Assembly (NCBI RefSeq): GCF_000419765.1
Contig: NZ_ATTQ01000003.1
Span: 372,001 to 436,000, forward strand
Origin: Rhizobium mongolense USDA 1844
GTDB taxonomy: Bacteria > Pseudomonadota > Alphaproteobacteria > Rhizobiales > Rhizobiaceae
Reading direction: 5' to 3'
DNA: 64,000 nt
This document shows positions 45,219 through 55,060 of this stretch, piece by piece (the stretch's first letter is position 1; each line of letters starts with the position of its first letter). The notes below the pieces were generated by a model. It made no database searches. It saw only the letters and a list, made by a program, of their open reading frames with translations, and had not been told where the DNA came from. The position numbers were made by a program, and so were the translations under genes.

Positions 45219-46217
45219 ATGAAAACAGCCCTGCCGATGTCGCTGCTCGCTCTGGTCTTCACCGTTGGTGGTGTTGGCGCGCAGGAACTTCGGCGCGAAG
45301 CCGTCAATGCCGCTTCGATTGCTTCCATCGTTGCAGAAATGCCGACTAAGGCGCCTACCGATCCAGATCCAGCGGTCGTGCGTCTTCAGGTCCTGCTCGA
45401 CCGAGCGGGCTCGTCTCCAGGTGTGATCGACGGCTTCTACGGCGAGAATGTCCGCAAAGCCGTGGCCGGGTTCGAGATGATGATGAGCCTTGTTGCCGAT
45501 GGTAAGCCGGATCCGGAGGTGGTCGCCCGCTTGGAAGGCAATTCGCCCATCGTTGAGAGCTATGTCGTCTCGGCAGAGGATGCCACGGGCCTCGTCGACA
45601 AGATCCCTGAAGATTACGACGAGAAGGCGAAGATGCACAGCATGGGATACACCAGCGTTGCCGAGAAGCTTTCCGAGCGGTTTCACATGGACGTCGGCCT
45701 TATGCAAGCGCTCAATCCCTCTTCGCGGTTCGCTCCTGGAGACACGGTTTGGGTCGTGACGCCCGGCCCTCCGAAAGAAGGAAAGGTCGAGAGGATCGAG
45801 GCCAACAAGAAGACAGGGCAGATCCTGGCTTATGCCGAAAACGGATCGCTGCTTGCAGTCTATCCCGCGACGATCGGAAGCGAAGACAATCCGGCCCCGT
45901 CGGGCAAGCACAAGGTGAAAGGCGTCGCGAGGATGCCGGTGTACAGGTACGACCCAAGGCGCAACTTCAGGCAGGGGAAGAACAACAAGGTTTTGACGAT
46001 ACCAAAGGGGCCGAACGGTCCGGTCGGCAGCGTCTGGATCGACCTGACTGAACCGACTTATGGAATACATGGGACGCCTGAACCAAAACTCATCGACAAG
46101 GTTGGATCGCACGGTTGCGTGCGACTGACGAACTGGGACGCCGAAGAGCTGGCCGGAATGGTCAAGCCAGGAGTCGTGGTGGACTTTGTCAATCAAGGTC
46201 CGGCCGCTCCGAAGTGA
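45219..46217 (+). CDS. L,D-transpeptidase (YkuD domain) with peptidoglycan-binding domain
   Basis: The protein has 332 residues. A signal peptide (MKTALPMSLLALVFTVGGVG) is followed by a peptidoglycan-binding-like segment near residues 55-90 (VIDGFYGENVRKAVAGFE), a LysM-like middle, and a YkuD domain. The catalytic motif IHGTPEPKLIDKVGSHGCVR holds the His and nucleophilic Cys. It makes 3-3 cross-links or tethers proteins in the cell wall. The ATG at 45219 is chosen for the signal peptide; an upstream frame runs into the DUF983 remnant. Confidence 0.9.
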   Translation: MKTALPMSLLALVFTVGGVGAQELRREAVNAASIASIVAEMPTKAPTDPDPAVVRLQVLLDRAGSSPGVIDGFYGENVRKAVAGFEMMMSLVADGKPDPEVVARLEGNSPIVESYVVSAEDATGLVDKIPEDYDEKAKMHSMGYTSVAEKLSERFHMDVGLMQALNPSSRFAPGDTVWVVTPGPPKEGKVERIEANKKTGQILAYAENGSLLAVYPATIGSEDNPAPSGKHKVKGVARMPVYRYDPRRNFRQGKNNKVLTIPKGPNGPVGSVWIDLTEPTYGIHGTPEPKLIDKVGSHGCVRLTNWDAEELAGMVKPGVVVDFVNQGPAAPK

Positions 46218-46621
46218 AGCGTGTGGCATTTCAGTCGGTACGTCGAAAAAAGCTGTGGGACTAGCGGTCATGAAACGGCGCCACCTTGCTCAGTCGCGGA
46301 TCTTGGCTGTTTTCCGCTTTTTGACGAGTGCTCGCTGGCGGCAAACGATGCCTGCCCGCCGCCTCAGAAGTGGGCGGCAGGCGATCGATGCCAAGGTAAG
46401 GAACTGAGGCGTGCCATTGACCGAGTGTCCTAAGGGGCTTTTTATGGCACTCACGACGATTGCGGACGCAATGACAATGCTCCGAATCCAGACACCACGG
46501 CGGTGGATTTTACGCTGTGTTTACCAACTTTAAGGCGAAAAAATAGCCCTATATGATTAATTAACTTCGCCTTCTAGCTGTACGAATTATCCCGCGGGCT
46601 GGAAAACGGAGGGTGTTGCCA
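46218..46621. other. Promoter region of the peroxidase pseudogene
   Basis: No gene is seen in 404 bp. The inverted repeat AAGGCGAA (46532-46539)/TTCGCCTT (46566-46573) surrounds a CCTATAT box, a possible operator over a -10 region. Confidence 0.4.
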
Positions 46622-48396
46622 ATGGCAATCGTTTTTCAATCACACGGGGGTACCGAGCAAAAGCGCACCGTTTCTATCTCAAGCCTTCGCGCCGGGCCGC
46701 CAGCGACAGGTGACGTCGCGGTCGACGAAGAGGCTGACTTTCGGCTATTTCGTACCGCCACTGGATGCGCCTGAGAACTACTTGCCCAACACGGCGGAGA
46801 CGGTTGGGGAGCTCGATGAACTCGGCGCAATGTTGATCGACATTGTCGCTACGCCGACGAGTGAGGATCCGACTGAAGATTCTACGCTCCCGCCGGTTTT
46901 CACATATTGGGGGCGATCATGAGCTGACAGCCCGAACTGATCGCGAAGGGGCGATTTCGAGCATGGTCAACGCACATCCGCCTGTCGCCTCGTCGACAGT
47001 GGAGAGCCAGTTCAGGAACGCCCGTTCGCCCCGCTTCGATCTTGATAGTGTCTACGGCGGATCTGCCGTCGGTGACGGTATAGACGCAGACGTTGTCAAA
47101 GTGATTTCTGGTCTTCGCCACCCCACGCTGAAAGACAAAATGCGTGTCGGAACAGCGATCGAACCGGGGCCTTTGCCCGACAACCTCGACCAACATCGAG
47201 ACCTGCCGCGGTATGGCCAGGTCCAGTCGTCCGTCCGGGAAGCGGCTTTACGTCTGGCTCAAGCGGCGATGACTCCTGAGGCGTTTCAGAAATTCTCTGA
47301 TACGTTGCCCCAGCGCGCGATAATCGGGGACAATCGCAACGACGAAAATCTCGTCGTTGCGCAGTTCCATCTGAGCTTTCTGCGGTTCCACAACAAGGCC
47401 ATCGACTACCTTGCGTCGCACGACACGGGCTGGATCGCCGATTTCAGCTCAGCGCAGGCTCTAACCAGACTCCATTATCAGTGGCTGATCGTTGATGGAT
47501 ATCTCAAGGGCGTGTGCGACCCGGTTGTGGTGGACCGCGTCGTCAACGATCGGGCATCTCATTTCTTCAAGTTCAGAGCCGAGTTCGATGCCCGAAGGCA
47601 GAATACCCGACTTGGAAATGCTTTGCCGTTAGAATTCTTCGCGGCGGCTTATCGGTTCGGTCATTCCATGGTCAGAGCCTTCTATGATTACAACAAGAAC
47701 TTTGGGCGACCGGGCACCGGTTTCCTACCGCGCGCCACCTTGCGGTTACTTTTCGAATTCACCGGCGGCGGCGGCAGGCTGGATGACGAGAAGAAGCTGC
47801 CCAAGAACTGGATAATCGACTGGGCGCGCTTTACAGGGGTCGATCCCCACGACGGGAGCGACGGCGAGCCGGCCCGTCTTGCCAGAAAGATCGACACGGA
47901 ACTCGCTCCGCCATTGCATATGATGTTCAAGGAAGGCGAAGACCAGGGCGATCAACAGCTCAAGGCGTTGTTCAAGAGCCTGGCAAGGCGGAACCTTCGT
48001 CGAGGCTACAATCTCAGGCTTCCGACGGGCCAGGCGCTACACAAGCATCTCAAACAAATCGGCGCAGTGGAGTCCTCGCCGATCCAAGATGTCTCAGCCC
48101 TGTTTGCCACGAAGCCCGATTTGCAGAACTTCCTCGCCGGCACCGCGACCCGCTTCCACGAACGCACACCGCTGTGGTTCTACATTCATGCCGAAGCCGA
48201 GGCTGCAGGTGGAAACCGATTGGGCGAAGTTGGGAGCTGTCTCGTGGCATTGACATTGGTGGGCGTGCTGCTTGCCGATCCCGACTCGGCCCTTTCGCGC
48301 GGGTTCACGCCCGATCAGAGCCCTCTCAAGATGCCGGACAACGCACCGATCGACTCGATCGCCAAGTGGATGCAGTTCGCCGCGGTTATGCAGTAG
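46622..48396 (+). pseudogene. Animal-type haem peroxidase gene with N-terminal frameshifts
   Basis: From ATG 46622 (GGAGG upstream) the frame reads MAIVFQSHGGTEQKRTVSIS and ADFRLFRTATG, then stops. A second frame reads ENYLPNTAETVGELDELGAM and LPPVFTYWG, and a third holds the rest from DHELTARTDREG to KWMQFAAVMQ. The third frame alone spans about 490 residues, including the proximal haem His in AYRFGHSMVR. The junction falls at the distal site, where WGQFxDHD is expected but the Gln region is lost. It is probably inactive unless these are sequence errors. Confidence 0.75.
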
Positions 48397-48411
48397 GGCG
48401 CTTGGAACTGC

Positions 48412-48436
48412 TGCCTCGCCGCATTGCGGCGAGGCA
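48412..48436 (+). terminator. Hairpin after the peroxidase pseudogene
   Basis: Perfect 11-bp stem TGCCTCGCCGC/GCGGCGAGGCA with a 3-base loop, 15 bases after the stop codon. No T-run follows. The remaining bases to 48777 show no recognised gene. Confidence 0.55.
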
Positions 48437-48777
48437 AAGTGACATACTCGCTGCTTTGGGAAATCACTGGAGACGAGCTTTGACAAATCAGGATCGACAC
48501 CGTTTAACGGGCGTTCTGACGGCGCCCCTATCCGCTGTGTCGCTGAGCTCGGCATTGGCTTTTGCCGGAATGGACCGAGGCTGCCGAACCCGTTCTTCGA
48601 GCTGAACAAGGTCCGGCGCTAAGGATCGGATTGGATGTTGCCCGCAACAAGCAAGTTCTGTGTCACGAACCCATGCCGCCGATCGTGTTACCGCAGGCGG
48701 AGAGTGCAAGCACAGTGTCGCAGGCGGCCGCAATTGTTGTCACGGTCTTTGTCATCTTCACGTTCCTGTTGCCATCA

Positions 48778-49104
48778 TCAGGGTTGCTCACGGGTGCCGG
48801 GCGCGGCCTCGCGCTGATCGGCATCTTCAAGGTCGGTTGCAACCAGGAACGCGTCGGTATGTTCGCGTGCGGCTTCTCTCAGGGCGTCCAAGCTTGGAAG
48901 GTCGTCGCCTTCGATTTCACCGGCCTCCCGTTCGATCTCTCCCTTCGCCTGGATCCAGTGATCTTCCTGACGACCCTCAGGTCGTCCTTCTCGCTCCCAA
49001 ATGGCATGCGCTCGTCTCCGCACTTCGTCTTCGTGAATGGAGCCACGCCGTCCTCCATATTCATCAATACTGTGCGATCGAGCGTCATTTTGCTCTCCTG
49101 CCAT
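48778..49104 (-). CDS. DUF2934 family protein
   Basis: The protein has 108 residues and is very acidic and basic with no membrane segment. EVRRRAHAIWEREGRPEGRQ and EDHWIQAKGEIE form the DUF2934 motif. GGAGGT lies 6 bases before ATG 49104, so the longer frame to 49185 is rejected. It is second in a two-gene operon, 4 bases after the next gene. Function unknown; such proteins are often stress-linked. Confidence 0.82.
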   Translation of the reverse strand: MAGEQNDARSHSIDEYGGRRGSIHEDEVRRRAHAIWEREGRPEGRQEDHWIQAKGEIEREAGEIEGDDLPSLDALREAAREHTDAFLVATDLEDADQREAAPGTREQP

Positions 49105-49108
49105 GTCA

Positions 49109-49351
49109 TTACCTCCAATACCGATTTCTAGTGGAGACGGACGACCTGCCCAGCAGGTAGCCAATGCCGAAGGCTGCCGCTCCAATACCGAGGATGAGTG
49201 AGCTTGCGGCCTGCGGATGGTCTGTCACGCCGACTACGACTGCGTTGGCCTCCCGCTTGATTGCGGAGGCGGTGTCAGATGCGACTTTGCGGATGCCCTC
49301 AGGTTTTTCAACTGGCGATCCGGTGAAGCCGGCTTCGAGTTCATTTGCCAT
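49109..49351 (-). CDS. Small membrane-anchored protein, YqjD/ElaB-like
   Basis: The protein has 80 residues: an amphipathic first half (IRKVASDTASAIKREANAVV) and one C-terminal membrane helix (ASSLILGIGAAAFGIGYLLG). This is the layout of DUF883/YqjD-type inner-membrane proteins that tether ribosomes or the envelope under stress. AAAGGA lies upstream. It is coupled to the DUF2934 gene. Confidence 0.65.
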   Translation of the reverse strand: MANELEAGFTGSPVEKPEGIRKVASDTASAIKREANAVVVGVTDHPQAASSLILGIGAAAFGIGYLLGRSSVSTRNRYWR

Positions 49352-49713
49352 TGAGTTTTCCTTTCATAAAAGGAGAACTGGCGGGGAGGGGTGTCGGTTC
49401 CTCAGTATTTTATCGGCCGATGCGGATACTCCCGAGGTGGTCCGGACAAAGTTCCTGATCGCGTCCAATGAGGCGCATTTGCAGGATGGGCTTTTAAGAT
49501 CGGCGGTTAGATGCCATTCAGGCGTCTGCCTAAAGAGCGAGCCAATGGCGATCGTCGCAAGAACTCCGGGCCATATGCGCCAGACGCATAGCTGCGGTGA
49601 CGGATTGTCGCTGTTTTAAAACGATTGAAACACCTATATTCCAATCATCGAAACGACGCCAGAGCCCAAGCACGGTTGCTGACGTCAGACAGCCCTCGGG
49701 AAAGGGGATTATC
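49352..49713. promoter_or_regulatory. Upstream region of the DUF1127 gene
   Basis: No gene is seen. CCTATATT (49633-49640) is a good alphaproteobacterial -10 box about 75 bases before the DUF1127 start; no clear -35 partner is visible. The Rhodobacter counterpart is heat-shock-sigma dependent as I recall, and that cannot be judged here. Confidence 0.35.
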
Positions 49714-49860
49714 ATGAACGTGGCACGCTCTTTCAACAACTGGCGCAAGTTCCGGCAGACCGTTTCCGAACTTGGCCGGATGTCCAGCCGTGAATTGCAG
49801 GATCTCGGCATCGCCCGCGCCGATATTCGTAGCATCGCCCGGGCATCGCTCGCTCGCTAA
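49714..49860 (+). CDS. DUF1127 small arginine-rich protein (CcaF1-like)
   Basis: The protein has 48 residues: MNVARSFNNWRKFRQTVSEL then GRMSSRELQDLGIARADIRS. The pattern LGRMSSRELQDLGIxRxDI is the DUF1127 (YjiS-like) core. AAAGGGG lies before the ATG. In Rhodobacter a DUF1127 protein, CcaF1, is an RNA-binding protein encoded next to four CCUCCUCCC small RNAs; the same pairing occurs here. An intrinsic terminator follows. Confidence 0.88.
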   Translation: MNVARSFNNWRKFRQTVSELGRMSSRELQDLGIARADIRSIARASLAR

Positions 49861-49891
49861 CAGCGCTCCTCCAAGCTTGCCGACACTGCCG

Positions 49892-49914
49892 ACGCCCGCT
49901 CACGCGGGCGTTTT
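49892..49914 (+). terminator. Intrinsic terminator of the DUF1127 gene
   Basis: Stem ACGCCCGC (49892-49899)/GCGGGCGT (49904-49911), 4-base loop, followed by TTT. Confidence 0.8.
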
Positions 49915-50034
49915 CGCGTCAATGTTTATGTTTCCGTATTCTCCCAGGGCTTTTGCCGGTCGCGAGCCTGGTGGCCTGTGTTTCTTGCATAGCTGCAGTG
50001 CAACATAAAGCCTATCAACCGCCGAGCGATCGCG

Positions 50035-50040
50035 TATGAT
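50035..50040 (+). promoter_or_regulatory. Candidate -10 box of the hairpin RNA
   Basis: TATGAT lies 9 bases before the first hairpin, so transcription would start near 50047. The region 17 bases upstream (CTATCA) is a poor -35 box. Confidence 0.35.
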
Positions 50041-50046
50041 CTCTCT

Positions 50047-50206
50047 TGACGAAGCAATTGCATCTCCTCCCGCAGAGCTTCGTGTTTCAGGCGGCCCGCT
50101 CCTCCTCCCAAGGGACGTCTGTAGGAACGGCGGCACTCCTCCTCCCAGTCGCTGTTCGGTTTTCTTGAGAAAGCCTGCCGCACCTCCTCCCGCGGCAGGC
50201 TTTTTT
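50047..50206 (+). ncRNA. Four-hairpin CCUCCUCCC RNA (cuckoo / alpha-r14 / CcsR-like)
   Basis: Four consecutive stem-loops each show CTCCTCCC in the loop. Stem 1 is ACGAAGC/GCTTCGT (50049-50083, motif 50064-50071). Stem 2 is CAGGCGGCCC/GGGACGTCTG (50088-50121, one mismatch, motif 50102-50109). Stem 3 is GAACGGCGGC/GTCGCTGTTC with two G-U pairs (50125-50157, motif 50139-50146). Stem 4 is AAAGCCTGCCGC/GCGGCAGGCTTT (50170-50203, motif 50184-50191), followed by six T, an intrinsic terminator. The loop motif is anti-Shine-Dalgarno. Rhizobial alpha-r14 RNAs such as NfeR1, and Rhodobacter CcsR1-4, have the same loops and regulate ABC transporter or C1 genes. Confidence 0.85.
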
Positions 50207-50252
50207 CGTATGTCGGCTCTGCTTGAGCACCACGTAGCGATGATAACGCATG

Positions 50253-50309
50253 TGAATTATAATTCAGGAGATGAATTATATTGACAGGCGTGGCGCGTTG
50301 CGTTTAGCT
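50253..50309 (+). promoter_or_regulatory. Operator palindrome and -35 box of the third polyol operon
   Basis: TGAATTATAATTCA (50253-50266) is a perfect 14-bp palindrome, and TGAATTATA repeats at 50272-50280. TTGACA follows at once (50281-50286); 17 bases on is TTAGCT (50304-50309), a weak -10. A repressor on the palindrome would cover the promoter. The SorC protein encoded at 54053 is the likely binder. Confidence 0.5.
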
Positions 50310-50373
50310 AGCCCCTACCGGAACTTCGAGGAGGAAATCCGGTCATCACTGCGATCAACGGCGCCGGTCTGGC

Positions 50374-50408
50374 GCCCTTCGGGCTTTTTTGGGAGGGGCT
50401 TTGGCCCC
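50374..50408 (+). other. Leader hairpins before the binding-protein gene
   Basis: GCCC-TTC-GGGC followed by six T (50374-50390) looks like a small intrinsic terminator inside the leader. GGGGC/GCCCC (50395-50408) then ends directly at the GAGGAGG ribosome site. Together they could attenuate or gate translation. Confidence 0.4.
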
Positions 50409-50419
50409 GAGGAGGACAC

Positions 50420-51448
50420 TTGCGCACTTTTTTCAGCACGACCGCGATGGCGGTCCTTGCGTCGACGCTCTTTGCCGGTTCCGCGGCCGCCGAAACGGAC
50501 AACCCGTTCCGCTGCAAGCCGGGCGAAAAATACGTCATGAACGTCATGGTGTCGGGCGTGGAATACTGGTTCCCTGTCTATGAGATGTTCAAGCAGGCCG
50601 GCCAGCAGCTCGGCTGTGAGACGGAATATACCGGCACGCCGGAATATGACGTCAACAAACAGATCGCCACCTTCGACCAGGCGTTGGCACAGAACCCGGC
50701 CGGCATTCTCGTTCATCCGATGAACTCAGATCCCTTCATCGAGCCAATCAACCGCGCGATTGACCAAGGTACGGCGGTCGTCACGTTTGCGGCCGACTCG
50801 CCGCTTTCCAAGCGCGTCTCCTTCATCACCTCGGACAACACCCGCGAGGGCACCTATGCCGCTGACGCGATCGCCGAGAAGATGGGCGGCAAGGGTGAAT
50901 ATGCGGTTCTCGAAAATCCGGGCCAGGACAACCACGACAAGCGGATCGCCGCCTTCATATCCCGTATGGAAGAGAAGTGGCCAGACATGAAGCTCGTCGG
51001 CCGCGCTGCTTCAAACCAGGACCCGACCAAGGCCTATCAGGGGCTTTCGAGCCTTATCCAGGCCAATCCGAACCTCGGCGCGGTCTTCATGCCCGAAGCG
51101 AACTCGGCAATCGGCGCCGCGCAGGCAAACAAGGAAAGCGGCGGCAAGGTCCTCGTCATGTGCGCAGATGTCAATGCCAACATCCTCGACATGATCAAGG
51201 CCGGTGAAGTCTTCGGCTCGATCAATCCGAACCAGGGCATGCAGGGCTATATGGGCTTCATGCTTTTGTGGTTCGCCGAGCATCCGGAACTGATCGACCC
51301 GATGAACGACGCCAAGCGCTCCGGATTCAACCCAATGAGCATCCCGGTCGTCGATAACGGCCTGTCTATTGTGACGGCGAAAAACGCCGACGACTTCTAC
51401 TGGGACAAGTACTTGAAGCGTCGCGGCACGAAGGGCATCGAGGAATAG
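50420..51448 (+). CDS. Periplasmic sugar-binding protein of the third polyol operon
   Basis: The protein has 342 residues from a TTG start with GAGGAGG 4 bases upstream. Signal peptide (AMAVLASTLFAGSAAA) followed by a Peripla_BP_4 fold: VEYWFPVYEMFKQAGQQLGC, GILVHPMNSDPFIEPINRAI, ENPGQDNHDKRIAAF and VFGSINPNQGMQGYMGFMLL. This is the RbsB/XylF class. It is the first gene of a nine-gene operon. Its ribosome site is exactly complementary to the loop motif of the adjacent hairpin RNA. Confidence 0.88.
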   Translation: MRTFFSTTAMAVLASTLFAGSAAAETDNPFRCKPGEKYVMNVMVSGVEYWFPVYEMFKQAGQQLGCETEYTGTPEYDVNKQIATFDQALAQNPAGILVHPMNSDPFIEPINRAIDQGTAVVTFAADSPLSKRVSFITSDNTREGTYAADAIAEKMGGKGEYAVLENPGQDNHDKRIAAFISRMEEKWPDMKLVGRAASNQDPTKAYQGLSSLIQANPNLGAVFMPEANSAIGAAQANKESGGKVLVMCADVNANILDMIKAGEVFGSINPNQGMQGYMGFMLLWFAEHPELIDPMNDAKRSGFNPMSIPVVDNGLSIVTAKNADDFYWDKYLKRRGTKGIEE

Positions 51449-51512
51449 GCTTCTGAAGATCGCCATCCGCACTCAAGGGTGCGGATGGTCGTGATGGAGA
51501 GGGAGGAAAACG

Positions 51513-53039
<1,527 letters not shown>

Positions 53040-53061
53040 GAACAAAGTGGGAGAGACTGGA

Positions 53062-54051
53062 ATGGCGATCGACACGTTGGCGACGGGCGCGCCGAAGACA
53101 GCGTCCTTCAAACGCATCGGCACAATGCGCGAGGCGGGGCTGATCGCGATCATCCTCGCGCTCTGCGTGATCATGAGCTTTGCCTCGCCGCACTTCCTGA
53201 CGCTTGGCAATTTCCGCGCCATGCTGATGAGCTTTTCCGTTGAAGGCATCGTTGTCGTGGGCATGACGATCCTGCTCATCGTCGGCGGCATCGACCTCGC
53301 GGTCGGCTCCGTGGTCTGCTTCGCGATGGTGCTCTCGGGCTCGCTCTTCCTCGCCGGGCTCGACCCGTGGACGGCCTCGCTCATCGGCATCCTCGCGAGC
53401 AGCTCGATCGGTGGCATAATGGGGTTCTTTGTGACGGTCGTGGGGCTCAATCACTTCATCACCTCGCTTGCGGCAATGGTGATCGTGCGCGGCCTTTGCC
53501 TCATTATCACAAAGGGGACACCGCTCTCGCTCTTCACGCTGCCGGCGGGCTTCAAGGCGGTGGGGCAGGGTACGTTTTACGGCCTACCCTACGTCATCTT
53601 GATCTTCGTCGCCGTCGTCATCCTGTTCGATTTCCTGCTGCGCCGGGCCACCGCCTTCCGCAAAGTCTTCTATACGGGCAGCAACGAGAAGGCCGCGCTC
53701 TACTCCGGCATCAAGACCAATCAGGTGAAATTCTGGGTGACGGTGCTCTGCTCCACGCTCGCCGGTGTCGCAGGCGTCATCTACATGTCCCGTTTCGGCG
53801 CGGCGACTCCAACCTTCGGCGTTGGCATGGAACTTAACATCATCGCTGCGGCGGTGATCGGCGGCGCCTCTCTCAACGGCGGCTCCGGCACGATACTCGG
53901 CGCCATCCTCGGGATCGCGCTTCTCTCTGTCGTCACCAGCTCTCTGATCCTGCTCGATGTTTCAGTCTATTGGCAGGACATGATCAAGGGGTGCATTCTG
54001 CTCGCTGCCGTTTCCATCGACCATTTCCTGCACAAGCAGAAAGCCGCCTGA
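53062..54051 (+). CDS. Sugar ABC transporter permease (third operon)
   Basis: The protein has 329 residues of the RbsC family with about nine helices; LIVGGIDLAVGSVVCFAMVL is the hallmark. ATG 53062 has GGGAGAG upstream; the frame opens 33 bases earlier inside the ATPase gene but with less support. It ends 1 base before the SorC gene. Confidence 0.88.
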   Translation: MAIDTLATGAPKTASFKRIGTMREAGLIAIILALCVIMSFASPHFLTLGNFRAMLMSFSVEGIVVVGMTILLIVGGIDLAVGSVVCFAMVLSGSLFLAGLDPWTASLIGILASSSIGGIMGFFVTVVGLNHFITSLAAMVIVRGLCLIITKGTPLSLFTLPAGFKAVGQGTFYGLPYVILIFVAVVILFDFLLRRATAFRKVFYTGSNEKAALYSGIKTNQVKFWVTVLCSTLAGVAGVIYMSRFGAATPTFGVGMELNIIAAAVIGGASLNGGSGTILGAILGIALLSVVTSSLILLDVSVYWQDMIKGCILLAAVSIDHFLHKQKAA

Positions 54052-54052
54052 C

Positions 54053-55060
54053 ATGCCAATTGCGAAATTGAAACCCAAGACGACAGTACCGCGCGAGGAG
54101 ATTGTCATCGCCCGCCAGATGCATCAGGCGCTCGTCCTTCATTTTATGGAGGGCCTGACACAGGCACAGATCGCCGGCCAGCTCGGCATCTCGCAAGCCA
54201 CTGTCAACCGCCTCATCAAACGCGGCCGTCAGCTCGGCCTCGTCGAGATCAAGATCAAGTCTCCGGTCGAGCCCCTGGTCGACATGGAGGAGCGGCTTCT
54301 GGCACTCGGCGGCATCAGCCGCGCGATCGTGGTCCCGACCGTCTCCGACAATCCGCAGACCGCGCTCCAGGCGGTCGGGGAGGCGGCGGCGCGCCTGTTG
54401 ATGGAGGAGCTCGGCGACGGCGACACAATCTGCATCACTGGCGGCAAAGGGGTGAGCGCCGTCGTCGCCGGCCTGCAGCCGCCGCGCCGCTTTGATGTCG
54501 AGGTCATTCCGGCAACTGGCTGCGTCCAGGGCAAGCACTACACCGACGTCAACCATGTTTCGACCCTGATGGCCGACCGGCTCGGGGGGCGTTCCTACCA
54601 GATCCACGCGCCGCTCTTCGCCGACGATGCCGAGCAGCGGGCGATGCTGATCAACATGCGGTCTGTCGCCGACGTCTTCAAACGTGCGCGCGAGGCGAAG
54701 GTGGCGGTGGTCGGTATCGGCTCGATCCTAACGGACGACTCCAGCTATTACGACCTGCATCCCTCCTCTAGTACTGATCGGGCGGCGATCGAGCGCTCAG
54801 GCGCAAGCTGCGAATTGCTTGCCCACCTGCTCGATGACCAGGGCCGGGTCTGCGATTACAGCCTCAATCGTTCGCTGGTGTCGCTTACCCTGGCGGAATT
54901 CGCCTCGATCCCGATGAAGATCGGCGTCGCCAGCGGCCCGAACAAGGCAGGCCCGATCCTCAGCGTCCTGCGCGGCAACCATCTCGACACGCTCGTCACC
55001 GACGAGGCGACCGGGGCACGCATTCTTGAAATTGCATCCAAGGAAGGGGTTTCGGCATGA
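54053..55060 (+). CDS. SorC family transcriptional regulator (third operon)
   Basis: The protein has 335 residues. HTH near residues 32-60 (LTQAQIAGQLGISQATVNRL) and SorC sugar-binding domain with TICITGGKGVSAVVAG, FDVEVIPATGCVQGKHYTDV and VAVVGIGSILTDDSSYYD. SorC proteins sense a phosphorylated sugar. It probably regulates this operon through the palindrome at 50253. It overlaps the aldo/keto reductase gene by 4 bases. Confidence 0.9.
   Translation: MPIAKLKPKTTVPREEIVIARQMHQALVLHFMEGLTQAQIAGQLGISQATVNRLIKRGRQLGLVEIKIKSPVEPLVDMEERLLALGGISRAIVVPTVSDNPQTALQAVGEAAARLLMEELGDGDTICITGGKGVSAVVAGLQPPRRFDVEVIPATGCVQGKHYTDVNHVSTLMADRLGGRSYQIHAPLFADDAEQRAMLINMRSVADVFKRAREAKVAVVGIGSILTDDSSYYDLHPSSSTDRAAIERSGASCELLAHLLDDQGRVCDYSLNRSLVSLTLAEFASIPMKIGVASGPNKAGPILSVLRGNHLDTLVTDEATGARILEIASKEGVSA

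Noticed and set aside
48562..49131. Plus-strand frame with a hydrophobic stretch
   Set aside because: Mostly antisense to the DUF2934 gene, which has a much better ribosome site and motif.
50064..50191. CRISPR-like repeated CTCCTCCC
   Set aside because: Repeats are only 8-9 bases and each sits in the loop of its own stem; they form an RNA, not a CRISPR array.
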